Shown: positions 1 to 7,469 of the stretch, piece by piece | Layout: each line of letters opens with the position of its first letter | Numbering within the stretch: position 1 is the first letter of the stretch | Assembly: GCA_964422185.1 (NCBI GenBank) | Contig: CAYRAG010000009.1 | Location: 1 to 46,418, forward strand | Direction of reading: 5' to 3' | DNA: 46,418 nt | DNA from: CALXCT01 sp964422185 | GTDB lineage: Bacteria; Bacillota; Clostridia; Oscillospirales; Oscillospiraceae | Translations under genes and position numbers: made by a program | The notes under the pieces: generated by a model | What the model was told of the DNA's origin: nothing | The model's database searches: none | What the model saw: only the letters and a program-made list of their open reading frames with translations

Positions 1-73
1 CGCCGTCCGGAACCCGGCTTTAAAGGCAGGGACAGAGGGACGCGGAACACCCGCCGAAGCGCCGAAAAGAGGA

Positions 74-102
74 TTGACAACGCCCGTTCCGGGCGGTATA
101 CT
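74..102 (+). promoter_or_regulatory. Sigma-70/SigA promoter, near-consensus
   Basis: A perfect TTGACA (74-79) and a TATACT (97-102) are separated by 17 bp. This is one of the strongest promoter matches in the window. Transcription would start near 109, about 270 bases upstream of the lipoprotein gene at 383, so the transcript carries a long leader. Confidence 0.85.
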
Positions 103-108
103 GGCTGT

Positions 109-225
109 GGGAAACGGTTTCAGGCCCCGGCCTCCGGCGCGGCGGTGCTGACGGGCACCGTCCGTTTTCCGGAAAGTCCGGCCGGCGCGGCATACCGCGT
201 TCCCCGATTCAGAGGTTGGTGGACG
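109..225 (+). ncRNA. Structured leader RNA, class not recognised
   Basis: The stretch between the promoter and the terminator at 226-274 is GC-rich and can fold. GGGAAACGG near 109-118 can pair with CCGTTTTCC near 169-177 (one G-U), and a small hairpin GGTGC/GGCACC lies inside. No cobalamin B12 box, T-box motif, SAM, TPP or FMN riboswitch core is visible. It is either a terminated leader (attenuator or riboswitch) for the downstream ABC-type binding protein, or a stand-alone small RNA of about 165 nt. From 283 to 370 there is no further obvious element before the ribosome site at 371-376. Confidence 0.4.
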
Positions 226-274
226 AGCCCCTTCTGAGTATCTGTCGGTTCAGATACCCGGAGGGGGCTTTTTT
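226..274 (+). terminator. Intrinsic terminator inside the leader
   Basis: AGCCCC (226-231) pairs with GGGGCT (264-269), and GTATCTG (238-244) pairs with CAGATAC (251-257). The hairpin is followed directly by a run of six T (269-274). It lies between a strong promoter and the first gene, so transcription into 383-2355 requires readthrough or antitermination. Confidence 0.8.
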
Positions 275-382
275 CCTGTCCCCCCGGTTCGGGCGGCGCG
301 GGGCGCACCGGCGGCTCCGGAAGCCGGAATCCGCCCGGAGAGGCGGTTCCACCGTCACACGAAAAGAAAGAAGGAGATCACT

Positions 383-1504
383 TTGAGAAAAATCGTATCC
401 CTGCTGCTGTGTCTGTCCATGGTGTTTGCCCTGTCCGCCTGCGGAGGCGGCGGAGACGCCGGAACGAATTCCGAGAGCCCCGCGCCCGGCCAGAGTGAGC
501 CGGCGCCCAGCCAGAGCGAATCCGCCGCGCCGGGCGGGAGCGAGCCGGCGCAGCCGGAGACCCGCACGGTGACGGATATGAACGGCGATACTGTGGAGTT
601 CCAGGCGGACGGGGACATCAGGATCATGACCTGCGTGGCCGTGAACACCATGGCCGTTCTGATGCTGGGCGGCACGGACGCCGTGGCCACCCTGGGCCAG
701 GGCTTTGACTACAGCGAGGGCTCCCTGAACCGCAGCATGTTCCCCGGCCTGGACAATGTGCCGCCCGCCACCCGGGACAGCGCGAACGCGGAGGAGGTCG
801 CGGTGATCAATCCCACCGTGGTGCTCTCGGATGTCCCGGATACCATTGACGCGCTGCGCCAGGTGGGGATCCCGGCCGCCTATCTGACGGTCATCTCCTC
901 GGATACGCTGATTGAGGCGGTGAAACTGGTGGGCGATATCCTCGGCGGCGACGCCGCGCAGGAGGCGTCCGAGTACGCGGAGTACTACCAGGGCCTCATC
1001 GACGACACCACCGCCCTGACGAAGGATCTGACGGACGATCAGCGTCCGCTGGTCTATTACGGCCGTATTGAGAACGGCACGGCCGGCCTCAACTCCATTC
1101 CGGATTTCTGGATCCAGGCCTGCGGCGGCGTGAATGTCGCCAGCAAAATCGGCCTGGAGGGCAGCCGCGTGGAGATCAGCGACGAGGCGCTGCTGGAGCA
1201 GAACCCGGATATCATCATTACGGAGACGCCGGAGCTGGCGGAGATTTTCCGCACCTCTGAGAAATACGCGGGTCTGGACGCCGTGAAGAACGGAAAGGTG
1301 TACTGCAACCCCGCCGGCTGGAGCATGGGGAGCATGGAGAGCGCGCTGCAGATGGTCTGGGCGCCGATGGTCATCCAGCCGGATCTGTTCCCGGACAACG
1401 ATGTGGAGGCCGCGACCCGGGACTTCTATGAGAGGTTCTACGATTACACCCTCTCAGACAGCGAGCTGGCCGCGATTGTCTATCCGGATCAGAGCGCGGA
1501 CTGA
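383..1504 (+). CDS. Fe/B12-type ABC transporter substrate-binding lipoprotein
   Basis: This 373-residue exported lipoprotein has a 19-residue signal, a lipobox ending Leu-Ser-Ala-Cys (Cys20), then a Ser/Pro/Glu-rich linker to about residue 60 that tethers the domain to the membrane. The rest matches the helical-backbone (TroA/BtuF/FhuD, PF01497) metal or cobamide-binding fold: an N-terminal VTDMNGDTV strand, an early VNTMAVLMLGG segment, and a C-terminal half with the VYCNPAGW-type strand typical of siderophore or B12 binders. TTG at 383 is the start, 6 bases after AAGGAG (371-376). No permease (BtuC/FepD-like) or ATPase is encoded beside it; the next gene, 20 bases on, is a methyltransferase. 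The ligand is therefore unknown: heme, cobamide, siderophore or another metal complex are all possible. It sits downstream of a terminated leader, so expression is probably conditional. Confidence 0.8.
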   Translation: MRKIVSLLLCLSMVFALSACGGGGDAGTNSESPAPGQSEPAPSQSESAAPGGSEPAQPETRTVTDMNGDTVEFQADGDIRIMTCVAVNTMAVLMLGGTDAVATLGQGFDYSEGSLNRSMFPGLDNVPPATRDSANAEEVAVINPTVVLSDVPDTIDALRQVGIPAAYLTVISSDTLIEAVKLVGDILGGDAAQEASEYAEYYQGLIDDTTALTKDLTDDQRPLVYYGRIENGTAGLNSIPDFWIQACGGVNVASKIGLEGSRVEISDEALLEQNPDIIITETPELAEIFRTSEKYAGLDAVKNGKVYCNPAGWSMGSMESALQMVWAPMVIQPDLFPDNDVEAATRDFYERFYDYTLSDSELAAIVYPDQSAD

Positions 1505-1524
1505 GACGGAGAGGAGAGGATCGC

Positions 1525-2355
1525 ATGGGCTGGCTGAACTGGCTGGAACTGGAGAAGCACAACGACTGGGGCGTGCGCGCCCAGGACGATGAGACCGCGG
1601 AGCTCTGGAACCGGGGGGCGCAGCAGTGGGAGGCCCGCTCCGCCGCCAGCCGGGAGATGGCGGAAAAGCAGGTGGCGCTCCTGGACATCGGGCCGGAGGA
1701 CACGGTCATGGATCTGTGCTGCGGCACCGGCCCCCTGACCAACCTGCTGGCCAGGCGCGCCGGACGCGTGATCGCGGTGGACTACGGCGAGGACATGCTC
1801 CGCTATGTGCGCCGGCACGCGGAGGAGGAGGGTCTGGAGAACATCGAGACTTTCCGCTGCAACTGGTATAAGGTCACGCCCGGCGTCGATCTGCCCGGGT
1901 GCGACATCGTGGTCACCCGGCACTCCCCCGCGCAGGGGAATATCCTCAAACTGAGCAGATGCGCGAAGAAGTACTGCTACTCCATCAGCGACTGCACCGC
2001 CCCCGCGGACGAGCGCAGCGCGCCCCGGGGCCGCTGGATCCGCTCCGCCTCGGACGGGGCCGCGGATCCCGCGCAGCGCCCGGATCCCAGGCTGTACGGG
2101 CTGAACATCCACTTCAACATCCTCTATGACTACGGCGCGAACCCGACGATCAACTACGCCGTGCACGAGTACGAGAAAGAGGCGGACACGGTGGACGAGA
2201 TTATCGACGAGTTCTACCCCATGCTGCCGGAGGACATGAAGCCCATGATCGCCCGGAAGATCAAAACGCTGGACAACGGCAGGTACTACTACTATTTTAA
2301 GGCGGTCAGCGCGGTGATGGGCTGGGATCCCAACGAGCTGCGCTATCCGGACTGA
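1525..2355 (+). CDS. Class I SAM-dependent methyltransferase
   Basis: A 276-residue cytosolic Rossmann methyltransferase. Motif I is the acidic-glycine loop VMDLCCGTGPLTNLLA at about residues 61-76, followed by the motif II acidic strand VIAVDYGEDML that holds the SAM ribose, and a motif IV-like CDIVVTRHSP segment. The C-terminal 100 residues (helical, with a Tyr-rich GRYYYYFK strand) are likely the acceptor-binding part. ATG 1525 follows GGAGAGGA closely. The gene is 20 bases after the binding-protein gene and shares its promoter. Similar methyltransferases accompany metal-chelate uptake genes in Clostridia, but the acceptor cannot be told from sequence. A hairpin at 2392-2432 closes the unit. 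Confidence 0.75.
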   Translation: MGWLNWLELEKHNDWGVRAQDDETAELWNRGAQQWEARSAASREMAEKQVALLDIGPEDTVMDLCCGTGPLTNLLARRAGRVIAVDYGEDMLRYVRRHAEEEGLENIETFRCNWYKVTPGVDLPGCDIVVTRHSPAQGNILKLSRCAKKYCYSISDCTAPADERSAPRGRWIRSASDGAADPAQRPDPRLYGLNIHFNILYDYGANPTINYAVHEYEKEADTVDEIIDEFYPMLPEDMKPMIARKIKTLDNGRYYYYFKAVSAVMGWDPNELRYPD

Positions 2356-2391
2356 GAGAGCCCTCCGCGCTCAGAGTAAATCTGAATCCAT

Positions 2392-2432
2392 ACAGGGACA
2401 GCGCTATGGTAGATCGTCGGCGCTGTCCCTGT
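2392..2432 (+). terminator. Probable terminator hairpin after the methyltransferase gene
   Basis: A perfect 13-bp stem, ACAGGGACAGCGC (2392-2404) with GCGCTGTCCCTGT (2420-2432), has a 15-base loop. The T-tract after it is weak (TCGCTTTC), so efficiency is uncertain. From 2433 to 2540 nothing further is recognised. Confidence 0.6.
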
Positions 2433-2540
2433 TCGCTTTCAGGGGGATCCGAGGACTATCCGGGCCGCGCCCGGCGCCGGCTCTTCCCCGCCGCGCCGTG
2501 TCCGCCCGGCGGATTTGATCCCTGATATTCTACTCTGCGG

Positions 2541-2569
2541 TTGACTTTTCCGGGATATCAAAATAAAAT
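2541..2569 (+). promoter_or_regulatory. Sigma-70/SigA promoter for the OYE gene
   Basis: TTGACT (2541-2546) and TAAAAT (2564-2569) are spaced 17 bp apart in an AT-rich patch within otherwise GC-rich DNA. Transcription would begin near 2576, giving a 5' leader of about 170 nt before ATG 2747. Confidence 0.8.
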
Positions 2570-2687
2570 AGTAACGAGAACAAGCCGCGCCCGGTTCACC
2601 CGCGGGGACGGCCCGGGACAGGCCGGCGGGAACACGCCGTCCGGCGGCGGAAGACAGGACAAAGCGGCAAAAAAAGGAACATACGAT

Positions 2688-2746
2688 AAGGAGGTGACTT
2701 CGGCCCTCTCCCCCGGCGCGGCGCGGAGAGCGGCCGAAACGACAGC
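2688..2746 (+). promoter_or_regulatory. Distant Shine-Dalgarno with intervening hairpin
   Basis: A perfect ribosome site AAGGAGGTGA (2688-2697) lies 49 bases before ATG 2747. In between is a hairpin: CGGCC plus CTCTCC (2701-2711) pairs with GGAGAG and GGCCG (2725-2736), 11 bp with one bulged C. Folding removes 36 bases and leaves 13 (3 + 10) between the site and the start. An in-frame TGA at 2696-2698 and the absence of any ATG, GTG or TTG codon between it and 2747 make the start unambiguous. Confidence 0.7.
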
Positions 2747-4693
2747 ATGGACACGAAATATCCTCACCTGACATCCCCCCTTCAGCTGGGCAGACTGACC
2801 CTGCGCAACCGGATGTGCTCAGCGCCCATGGGCGCCACGGACATCACGGCGGACTGCTGCCTGGGCCCGCGGTCTGTGGGATTCTACGAGCTGCGGGCGA
2901 AAGGCGGCGCGGCGGTCGTCACCGTCAGCGAGCTGGTGGTTCACCCGGAGACGGACGGCTCCCACATGCTCCATCTGGATCTGCAGACGCCGGGCTCCCT
3001 GGCCTCGTTCACCTACACCGCGGACGCCATCAGACGCCACGGCGCGATCCCCAGCGTGGAGCTGTCCCACTCCGGCCAGTACGCCGGCACCTATCTGGCG
3101 GATAAGAACAAGAAGGCCGCCCTGTGCCAGTACGGGCCGTCAGACGGCGTCCGGCCGGACGGCCATGAGGTGCACGGCCTGACGAAAGAGCAGATCGCGG
3201 ATATCGTGGCCTCCTACGGCAACGCCGCGGGGCTGGCCAAACGGGCCGGCTTTGAGATGGTCATGGTGCACGCGGGCCACAGCTGGCTGCTCAACCAGTT
3301 CCTCTCCCCCTACTTCAACCACCGGACGGACGAGTACGGCGGCAGTCTGGAAAACCGGGTACGCCTGGTCCGGGAGGTGCTGACCGCGGTTCGTGCGGCG
3401 GTGGGCCCCGGCTTCCCCATCGAGCTGCGCATGAGCGGCTCGGAGCTGTTTGAGGGCGGCTACGATCTGGAGGAGGGCTGCCGGATCGCCCACGCCGTGG
3501 AGGATCTGGTGGATCTCATCCATGTGTCCGCGGGCTCCTACCAGTTCGGATTCTTCAACACCCACCCGCCCATGTTCGCCGAGCACGGGGTGAATGTCCA
3601 TCTGGCGGCGGAGATTAAAAAGCATGTCAGCGTGCCGGTGGCCACCATCGGGGCGATTAACGACCCCGCCATGATGGAGGATATCCTGGCCAGCGGCAAG
3701 GCGGATCTCATCTATATGGCCCGGGAGCTGCTGGCGGATCCGTTCCTGCCCCGGAAGGTGATGGCGGGCCATGAGGAGAAGATCGTCAAGTGCCTGCGCT
3801 GCTTCACCTGCATGGCGGAGCGGCCCACGACCCAGACCCGGCGCTGCGCGGTCAACCCGCTGGTGGGCCGGGAGCTTGAGGGGATGGATGTGACGCCGGC
3901 CGCCCGCCCGAAGAAAGTGCTCATCGCCGGCGCCGGCGTGGCCGGTCTGGAGGCGGCGCTCACCGCCGCACGCAGGGGGCACTCGGTCGTCCTGTGCGAG
4001 AAGTCCGACGAGGTGGGCGGCATCCTGAAAGGCGAGCAGGCGATCCCGTTCAAGCGGGAGATGTACGAGCTGGGGCTGACCTTGGAGCGCCTGGTGAAAG
4101 AGGAGGGCGTGGAGATCCGGCTCAACACCCCGGTGACGGCGGAGTATGTGGAGCGGGAGGCGCCGGACGCCCTCATTGTGGCGGTGGGCTCCAATCCCAT
4201 TGTCCCGCCTCTGCCCGGCATTGACGGGGAGAATGTGATCGTGGTTACGGACTACTACCGGAACACGGATAAGGTGAAGGACAGCGTCGTCGTGCTGGGC
4301 GGCGGCCTGGCCGGCTGCGAGTGCGCGATCCATCTGGCCCAGGAGGGCAAGACGGTGCATCTGGTGGAGATGCGGGATACCCTGGCGCCGGACTGCAATA
4401 TCCGCCACCGCCCCATCCTGATGAAGATGCTCGACGAGCTGGTGCAGGTTCACACGGAGTGCACCGGACAGCGGGTGACCGCGGAGGGCGTGGTCTGCAG
4501 GGACAGCAGCGGCCAGGAGGTGCTCATCCCCGGCGAAAGCGTGATCTGCGCCGTGGGCCAGCGGGCGAACCGGACCGATGTGGATCCCCTGCGCCTGGCG
4601 GCTCCGTTTGTGCGGATCGTCGGCGACTGCGACCGGCCCGCGAACATCACGAAAGCGGTATACGACGGCTACCACGCGGCACTGGATGTGTAA
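2747..4693 (+). CDS. OYE-type FMN/4Fe-4S/FAD oxidoreductase (enoate/dienoyl reductase family)
   Basis: A 648-residue multidomain redox enzyme of the 2,4-dienoyl-CoA reductase/BaiCD/trimethylamine dehydrogenase group. Residues 1-345 form the FMN TIM barrel (PHLTSPLQLGRLTLRNR start; GAGFE..HAGHSWLLNQFLSP and RTDEYGGSLENR signatures). Cys349, Cys352, Cys355 and Cys367 are the expected 4Fe-4S ligands. Residues 390-648 are an FAD/NAD(P) module with two dinucleotide folds, GAGVAG (395-400) and GGGLAG (518-523). Electrons should pass from NAD(P)H via FAD and the cluster to FMN, and then to an alkene conjugated to a carbonyl or acid. The C-x2-C-x2-C spacing is closer to trimethylamine dehydrogenase than to E. 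coli FadH (x2, x3). It is transcribed alone from the promoter at 2541. Substrate unknown; cytosolic. Confidence 0.85.
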   Translation: MDTKYPHLTSPLQLGRLTLRNRMCSAPMGATDITADCCLGPRSVGFYELRAKGGAAVVTVSELVVHPETDGSHMLHLDLQTPGSLASFTYTADAIRRHGAIPSVELSHSGQYAGTYLADKNKKAALCQYGPSDGVRPDGHEVHGLTKEQIADIVASYGNAAGLAKRAGFEMVMVHAGHSWLLNQFLSPYFNHRTDEYGGSLENRVRLVREVLTAVRAAVGPGFPIELRMSGSELFEGGYDLEEGCRIAHAVEDLVDLIHVSAGSYQFGFFNTHPPMFAEHGVNVHLAAEIKKHVSVPVATIGAINDPAMMEDILASGKADLIYMARELLADPFLPRKVMAGHEEKIVKCLRCFTCMAERPTTQTRRCAVNPLVGRELEGMDVTPAARPKKVLIAGAGVAGLEAALTAARRGHSVVLCEKSDEVGGILKGEQAIPFKREMYELGLTLERLVKEEGVEIRLNTPVTAEYVEREAPDALIVAVGSNPIVPPLPGIDGENVIVVTDYYRNTDKVKDSVVVLGGGLAGCECAIHLAQEGKTVHLVEMRDTLAPDCNIRHRPILMKMLDELVQVHTECTGQRVTAEGVVCRDSSGQEVLIPGESVICAVGQRANRTDVDPLRLAAPFVRIVGDCDRPANITKAVYDGYHAALDV

Positions 4694-4738
4694 GCCGCGC
4701 CGCTGAGTATCACCGGACTCGAATTTCTGCGGAGAAAA

Positions 4739-4791
4739 AGAGACCCGTGCGGGACAGGGATGCTGTGCGCATCCCGCCCGTACGGGTCTCT
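4739..4791 (+). terminator. Terminator between convergent OYE and DUF4125 genes
   Basis: AGAGACCCGT (4739-4748) pairs with ACGGGTCTCT (4782-4791), with an inner GGGAT/ATCCC pair. It is preceded by an A-run and followed by TCTCTT. Its location between converging genes suggests it works in both directions. Confidence 0.7.
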
Positions 4792-4883
4792 CTGTCTCTT
4801 CCCGCGCCCGGCTGTGCATGGGAAAGTCAGCAGGAGAAGAAATCGCCCCCCGTGGACAGGACGGAGGGCGGTGTCTTGCCGGG

Positions 4884-5495
4884 TCAGCGGCGCAGTCTGG
4901 ACTCCAGCGCGTCCAGGCCGGGAAGACCGCACAGCCGCGCCGTGGCGGATACGGTCTGTTCCGCGAGGTTGACGCCGTCCTGCCTGAGCTGCCGGACAAG
5001 CGCCAGATAGAGTTTCAGGGTGCCGGGGGAATAGGTGCCCAGCTCCCCCCGCAGGTAGACCTCCACCGAGGGGTAGCCGCCCGCCGTGCCGCTGGTGGCT
5101 CTTCCGTAGGACGCCACCGCCGGGTAGTCCCGGGCGAACGCGGCGTGCCACTCCACGGCGGCGGCCGCGCACTCGTCGATGATGGCGCGGCTCTCCTCCG
5201 TCAGTTCCGGCAGGCGGTCTTTCAGCTGCTCGTATTCCTCCGGATAGGTGTACTCCATCATCCGCGCGTATTTCTCGGCCAGCAGGTTCCGGCCGGTCTC
5301 CGACGCGGCGATGAGATCGCTGCGGTAGGACTCCAGCAGCGGCACGGGCCACTGGAGAAACTGGCTGCGGCGCATGATGTCAAACTCCCGGGGATTGTCC
5401 TGGCAGTCCGCTCTGCCGCCCCGGTTCTGCACCTTGTCGAACTGTTCGTACTCCCTTGCGATGATATCGTCGATGAGGCTGTCTCTCGACTCCAT
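4884..5495 (-). CDS. DUF4125 family protein
   Basis: A 203-residue soluble, helical protein resembling DUF4125 (opening with DSLIDDIIAREYEQFDKVQN, then an NPREFDIMRRSQF block). It is the last gene of a three-gene minus-strand operon, starting 25 bases after the DUF4037 stop with GGGGAGG as ribosome site. TPR, DUF4037 and DUF4125 proteins recur together in gut Clostridia, so they probably act in one pathway or complex. No catalytic motif is evident in this member and no function is established. The call rests on recalled family resemblance; the reading frame and operon position are clear. Confidence 0.75.
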   Translation of the reverse strand: MESRDSLIDDIIAREYEQFDKVQNRGGRADCQDNPREFDIMRRSQFLQWPVPLLESYRSDLIAASETGRNLLAEKYARMMEYTYPEEYEQLKDRLPELTEESRAIIDECAAAAVEWHAAFARDYPAVASYGRATSGTAGGYPSVEVYLRGELGTYSPGTLKLYLALVRQLRQDGVNLAEQTVSATARLCGLPGLDALESRLRR

Positions 5496-5520
5496 GATGG
5501 ATCCCTCCCCTGTTTTCCGG

Positions 5521-6450
5521 TCATTCGTATTGCGCGGGCAGGCGGCGCAGCCGCTCGTCCCGGATGGTGCGCTGCACCGCCTCGCCGTGGCTGGCCAGGA
5601 ACCAGTCGCCGCTGTCGCTCAGGCCCTGCTCCCGCAGCGTCTCCGCCAGCCGGGCGCACACCTGCCCGACGATCTCCTCCCTGGCGCACAGGGCGGCGTC
5701 GGTGCGGCCCTCCACCGCGGTCAGCGCGTCCAGCTGCGCGGCGGTCTCTCCGCCCAGAAGGGGCAGCTCCTGGAGGCGGCGGTAAGTCCACTTGTAGTAC
5801 GGGCGGTAGACCCGGTTCAGGTGATAGACCAGACCGGAGGACTCCTGGACGAATTTCGCCAGGACGAACTGGGCGGTGACCCAGTCTCCCCGGCGGGAGA
5901 CCCGGCGCAGGTTGTACTGGCCGGTCTGGGCGATGGCCATGCAGCGGGCGGCGATCTTCTTCCGGCGCAGATCCTCCGGGTAGTAGGCCAGAAAACCCTC
6001 GCGCCGGGCGGTGAAGACCCCCGGGCCGTCCCAGAAGACCGACCCGTTGGTGGCCATGGCGAACTGTTCCTCCGGCGCCCGGCGCCAGAGCAGGATGTCG
6101 TCCGGCGGCTCCTCTACGCCCAGCAGGGAGCGGTAGAAGTCCCCGGAGGTCATGACGCCTACGGTGCCTCCGTACTCAGATCGCGCCCGGGGGTACCGGG
6201 GCGGGAGGCGGCGGAACAGATCCTCTTTCCACGCCTGCAGCTCCGGGATCAGGGCGCGATCCTCCACCCACACAAAGAAGTCGATGCCCCAGTCGTGATC
6301 CCGGGACTGCTCATCGTCGTACCCGAAGCACTCAGAGCCGTTGCCCGCCAGGCCGGCGGCGATCCTGGGCAGCAGATCCGGCCGGTTCCGGGCCAGATCC
6401 GGTTTTGCCGCGCTCTCCCAGTAGTCCCGCGTGAGCTCCAGCAGGGTCAT
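5521..6450 (-). CDS. DUF4037 nucleotidyltransferase-like protein
   Basis: A 309-residue cytosolic protein of the DUF4037 type. Near residues 30-55 it has a Gly-Ser ... Asp-x-Asp pattern (GNGSECFGYDDEQSRDHDWG, then DFFVWV) that resembles the metal-binding strand of the polymerase-beta nucleotidyltransferase fold. The remainder is helical with an RRKKIAARCMAIAQTGQYN block. ATG 6450 overlaps the TGA of the upstream TPR gene (ATGA), indicating translational coupling; longer readings upstream overlap the TPR gene and are rejected. Its likely role is transfer of a nucleotide to a small molecule or protein, but the substrate is not known. Confidence 0.75.
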   Translation of the reverse strand: MTLLELTRDYWESAAKPDLARNRPDLLPRIAAGLAGNGSECFGYDDEQSRDHDWGIDFFVWVEDRALIPELQAWKEDLFRRLPPRYPRARSEYGGTVGVMTSGDFYRSLLGVEEPPDDILLWRRAPEEQFAMATNGSVFWDGPGVFTARREGFLAYYPEDLRRKKIAARCMAIAQTGQYNLRRVSRRGDWVTAQFVLAKFVQESSGLVYHLNRVYRPYYKWTYRRLQELPLLGGETAAQLDALTAVEGRTDAALCAREEIVGQVCARLAETLREQGLSDSGDWFLASHGEAVQRTIRDERLRRLPAQYE

Positions 6451-7223
6451 GACTCGCGCTCCCGGGCCTGGCGGACTTTCTCCAGGGCGTCCTCGATGAC
6501 CTGGTACTCCGCGTTGTGGCCGAAGAAGTGGTCGGTGAGCTCCAGGGCCCGGTGGAAACAGGACTCCGCCCGATCCAGGTCGCCCTGGCCGAGGTGAACC
6601 ACCCCTCTGGTGTACAGGGCGGCGGCGTGGTGGATGTTGGGCTCGGGCATGGCGTCGTACATGGCCAGCGCCCGGTCCAGCAGGGCCGCCGCCTGTTCGG
6701 TGTCGTTTCTGCGCACGCAGATGGCGGCCAGGTTGTTCAGGGAGGTGGCCACCTCGTGGGCGGGGGCGCCGTGGGCCTCCACCCACTCCAGGGCCCGGGC
6801 GGCCAGATCCTGGGCCTCGTCCAGCTGGCCCATGGCCTGGCGCGCCAGGGAGTAGTTGTTCAGGGCGCTGGCGTATTCATAGGTGTCCGGATCCAGCATC
6901 TCCAGCACCTGATCGTACAGCTCCACCGCCTTGTCGCAGTGATCCGCCAGGCGGTAGACGCCCGCCAGGTTGAGCAGGACGGTGGCGTAGGCTTTCGAGC
7001 CGGTCTGCCCCGCCGCCTCCAGGACGGTCAGGGCCTGGAGAAAGGCCGCCTCGGACTGGTCGTAGCGGCTGATGCCCCGGTAGAACGCCCCGATCTCGTT
7101 GAGTACGGTGACCCGATCCTGGGGCTCGCAGCGCCTCAGGGCGTCCGCCAGGTACATCTCGATCTCGTTCAGGTTTCCCTCCTGGTACAGCTTGTCCAGC
7201 TGCTGAAAAAACTGTTGTGTCAT
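6447..7223 (-). CDS. Tetratricopeptide repeat protein
   Basis: A 258-residue all-helical protein made of about six TPR/kinesin-light-chain-like repeats of 34-42 residues. Examples are YATVLLNLAGVYRLADHCDK, YASALNNYSLARQAMGQLDE, VATSLNNLAAICVRRNDTE and AALYTRGVVHLGQGDLDRAE, each showing the TPR W/L-G-Y-A-F-A-P pattern in degenerate form. There is no signal peptide, so it is a cytosolic scaffold. It is the first gene of the operon with DUF4037 (4-base overlap) and DUF4125. The ribosome site AAAGGAGG is well placed before ATG 7223, and a promoter lies at 7264-7292. It presumably holds the DUF4037 enzyme or its target. Confidence 0.85.
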   Translation of the reverse strand: MTQQFFQQLDKLYQEGNLNEIEMYLADALRRCEPQDRVTVLNEIGAFYRGISRYDQSEAAFLQALTVLEAAGQTGSKAYATVLLNLAGVYRLADHCDKAVELYDQVLEMLDPDTYEYASALNNYSLARQAMGQLDEAQDLAARALEWVEAHGAPAHEVATSLNNLAAICVRRNDTEQAAALLDRALAMYDAMPEPNIHHAAALYTRGVVHLGQGDLDRAESCFHRALELTDHFFGHNAEYQVIEDALEKVRQARERES

Positions 7224-7259
7224 CTCGGGTTGACCTCCTTTAGCTCCCGGTGTTCTCCG

Positions 7260-7469
7260 GATGATTGTATCACAGGCCGGGAGAATTTTCCAGGGAAAGA
7301 TCCCGCCGGCGGGGNNNNNNNNNNNNNNNNNNNNNNNNNNNNNNNNNNNNNNNNNNNNNNNNNNNNNNNNNNNNNNNNNNNNNNNNNNNNNNNNNNNNNN
7401 NNNNNNNNNNNNNNGATGATTGTATCACAGGCCGGGAGAATTTTCCAGGGAAAGATCCCGCCGGCGGGG
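7260..7469. repeat. 55-bp identical flanks around an N gap (assembly join)
   Basis: Positions 7260-7314 and 7415-7469 are identical over 55 bp and face each other across exactly 100 N (7315-7414). The second gap at 35902-36001 has the same geometry with a different sequence. The shared 55-bp length points to contig ends overlapping by one k-mer and a placeholder gap, not to a biological duplication. Confidence 0.85.
7264..7292 (-). promoter_or_regulatory. Promoter for the TPR-DUF4037-DUF4125 operon
   Basis: On the minus strand, an extended -10 TGaTACAAT (TACAAT at plus 7264-7269) has TGGAAA (7287-7292) 17 bp upstream. The TG extension compensates for the poor -35. The same sequence recurs at 7415-7469 because of the assembly join. 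Confidence 0.55.

Noticed and set aside
109..225. Cobalamin riboswitch or T-box
   Set aside because: The downstream gene and an ACCGCG-like segment near 194-199 raised the idea, but the B12 box, the GCCACTG core and the T-box AGGGTGGNACCGCG motif are all absent.
120..308. A 62-residue minus-strand ORF in the leader region
   Set aside because: It overlaps the terminator hairpin and the leader RNA, has no ribosome site and reads through structured non-coding DNA.
3140..4999. A 619-residue minus-strand open frame
   Set aside because: Antisense to the OYE-type gene; low-complexity Arg/His/Gly/Ala product and no ribosome site. Similar long frames opposite 16278-17729 and 32058-34043 were rejected for the same reason.
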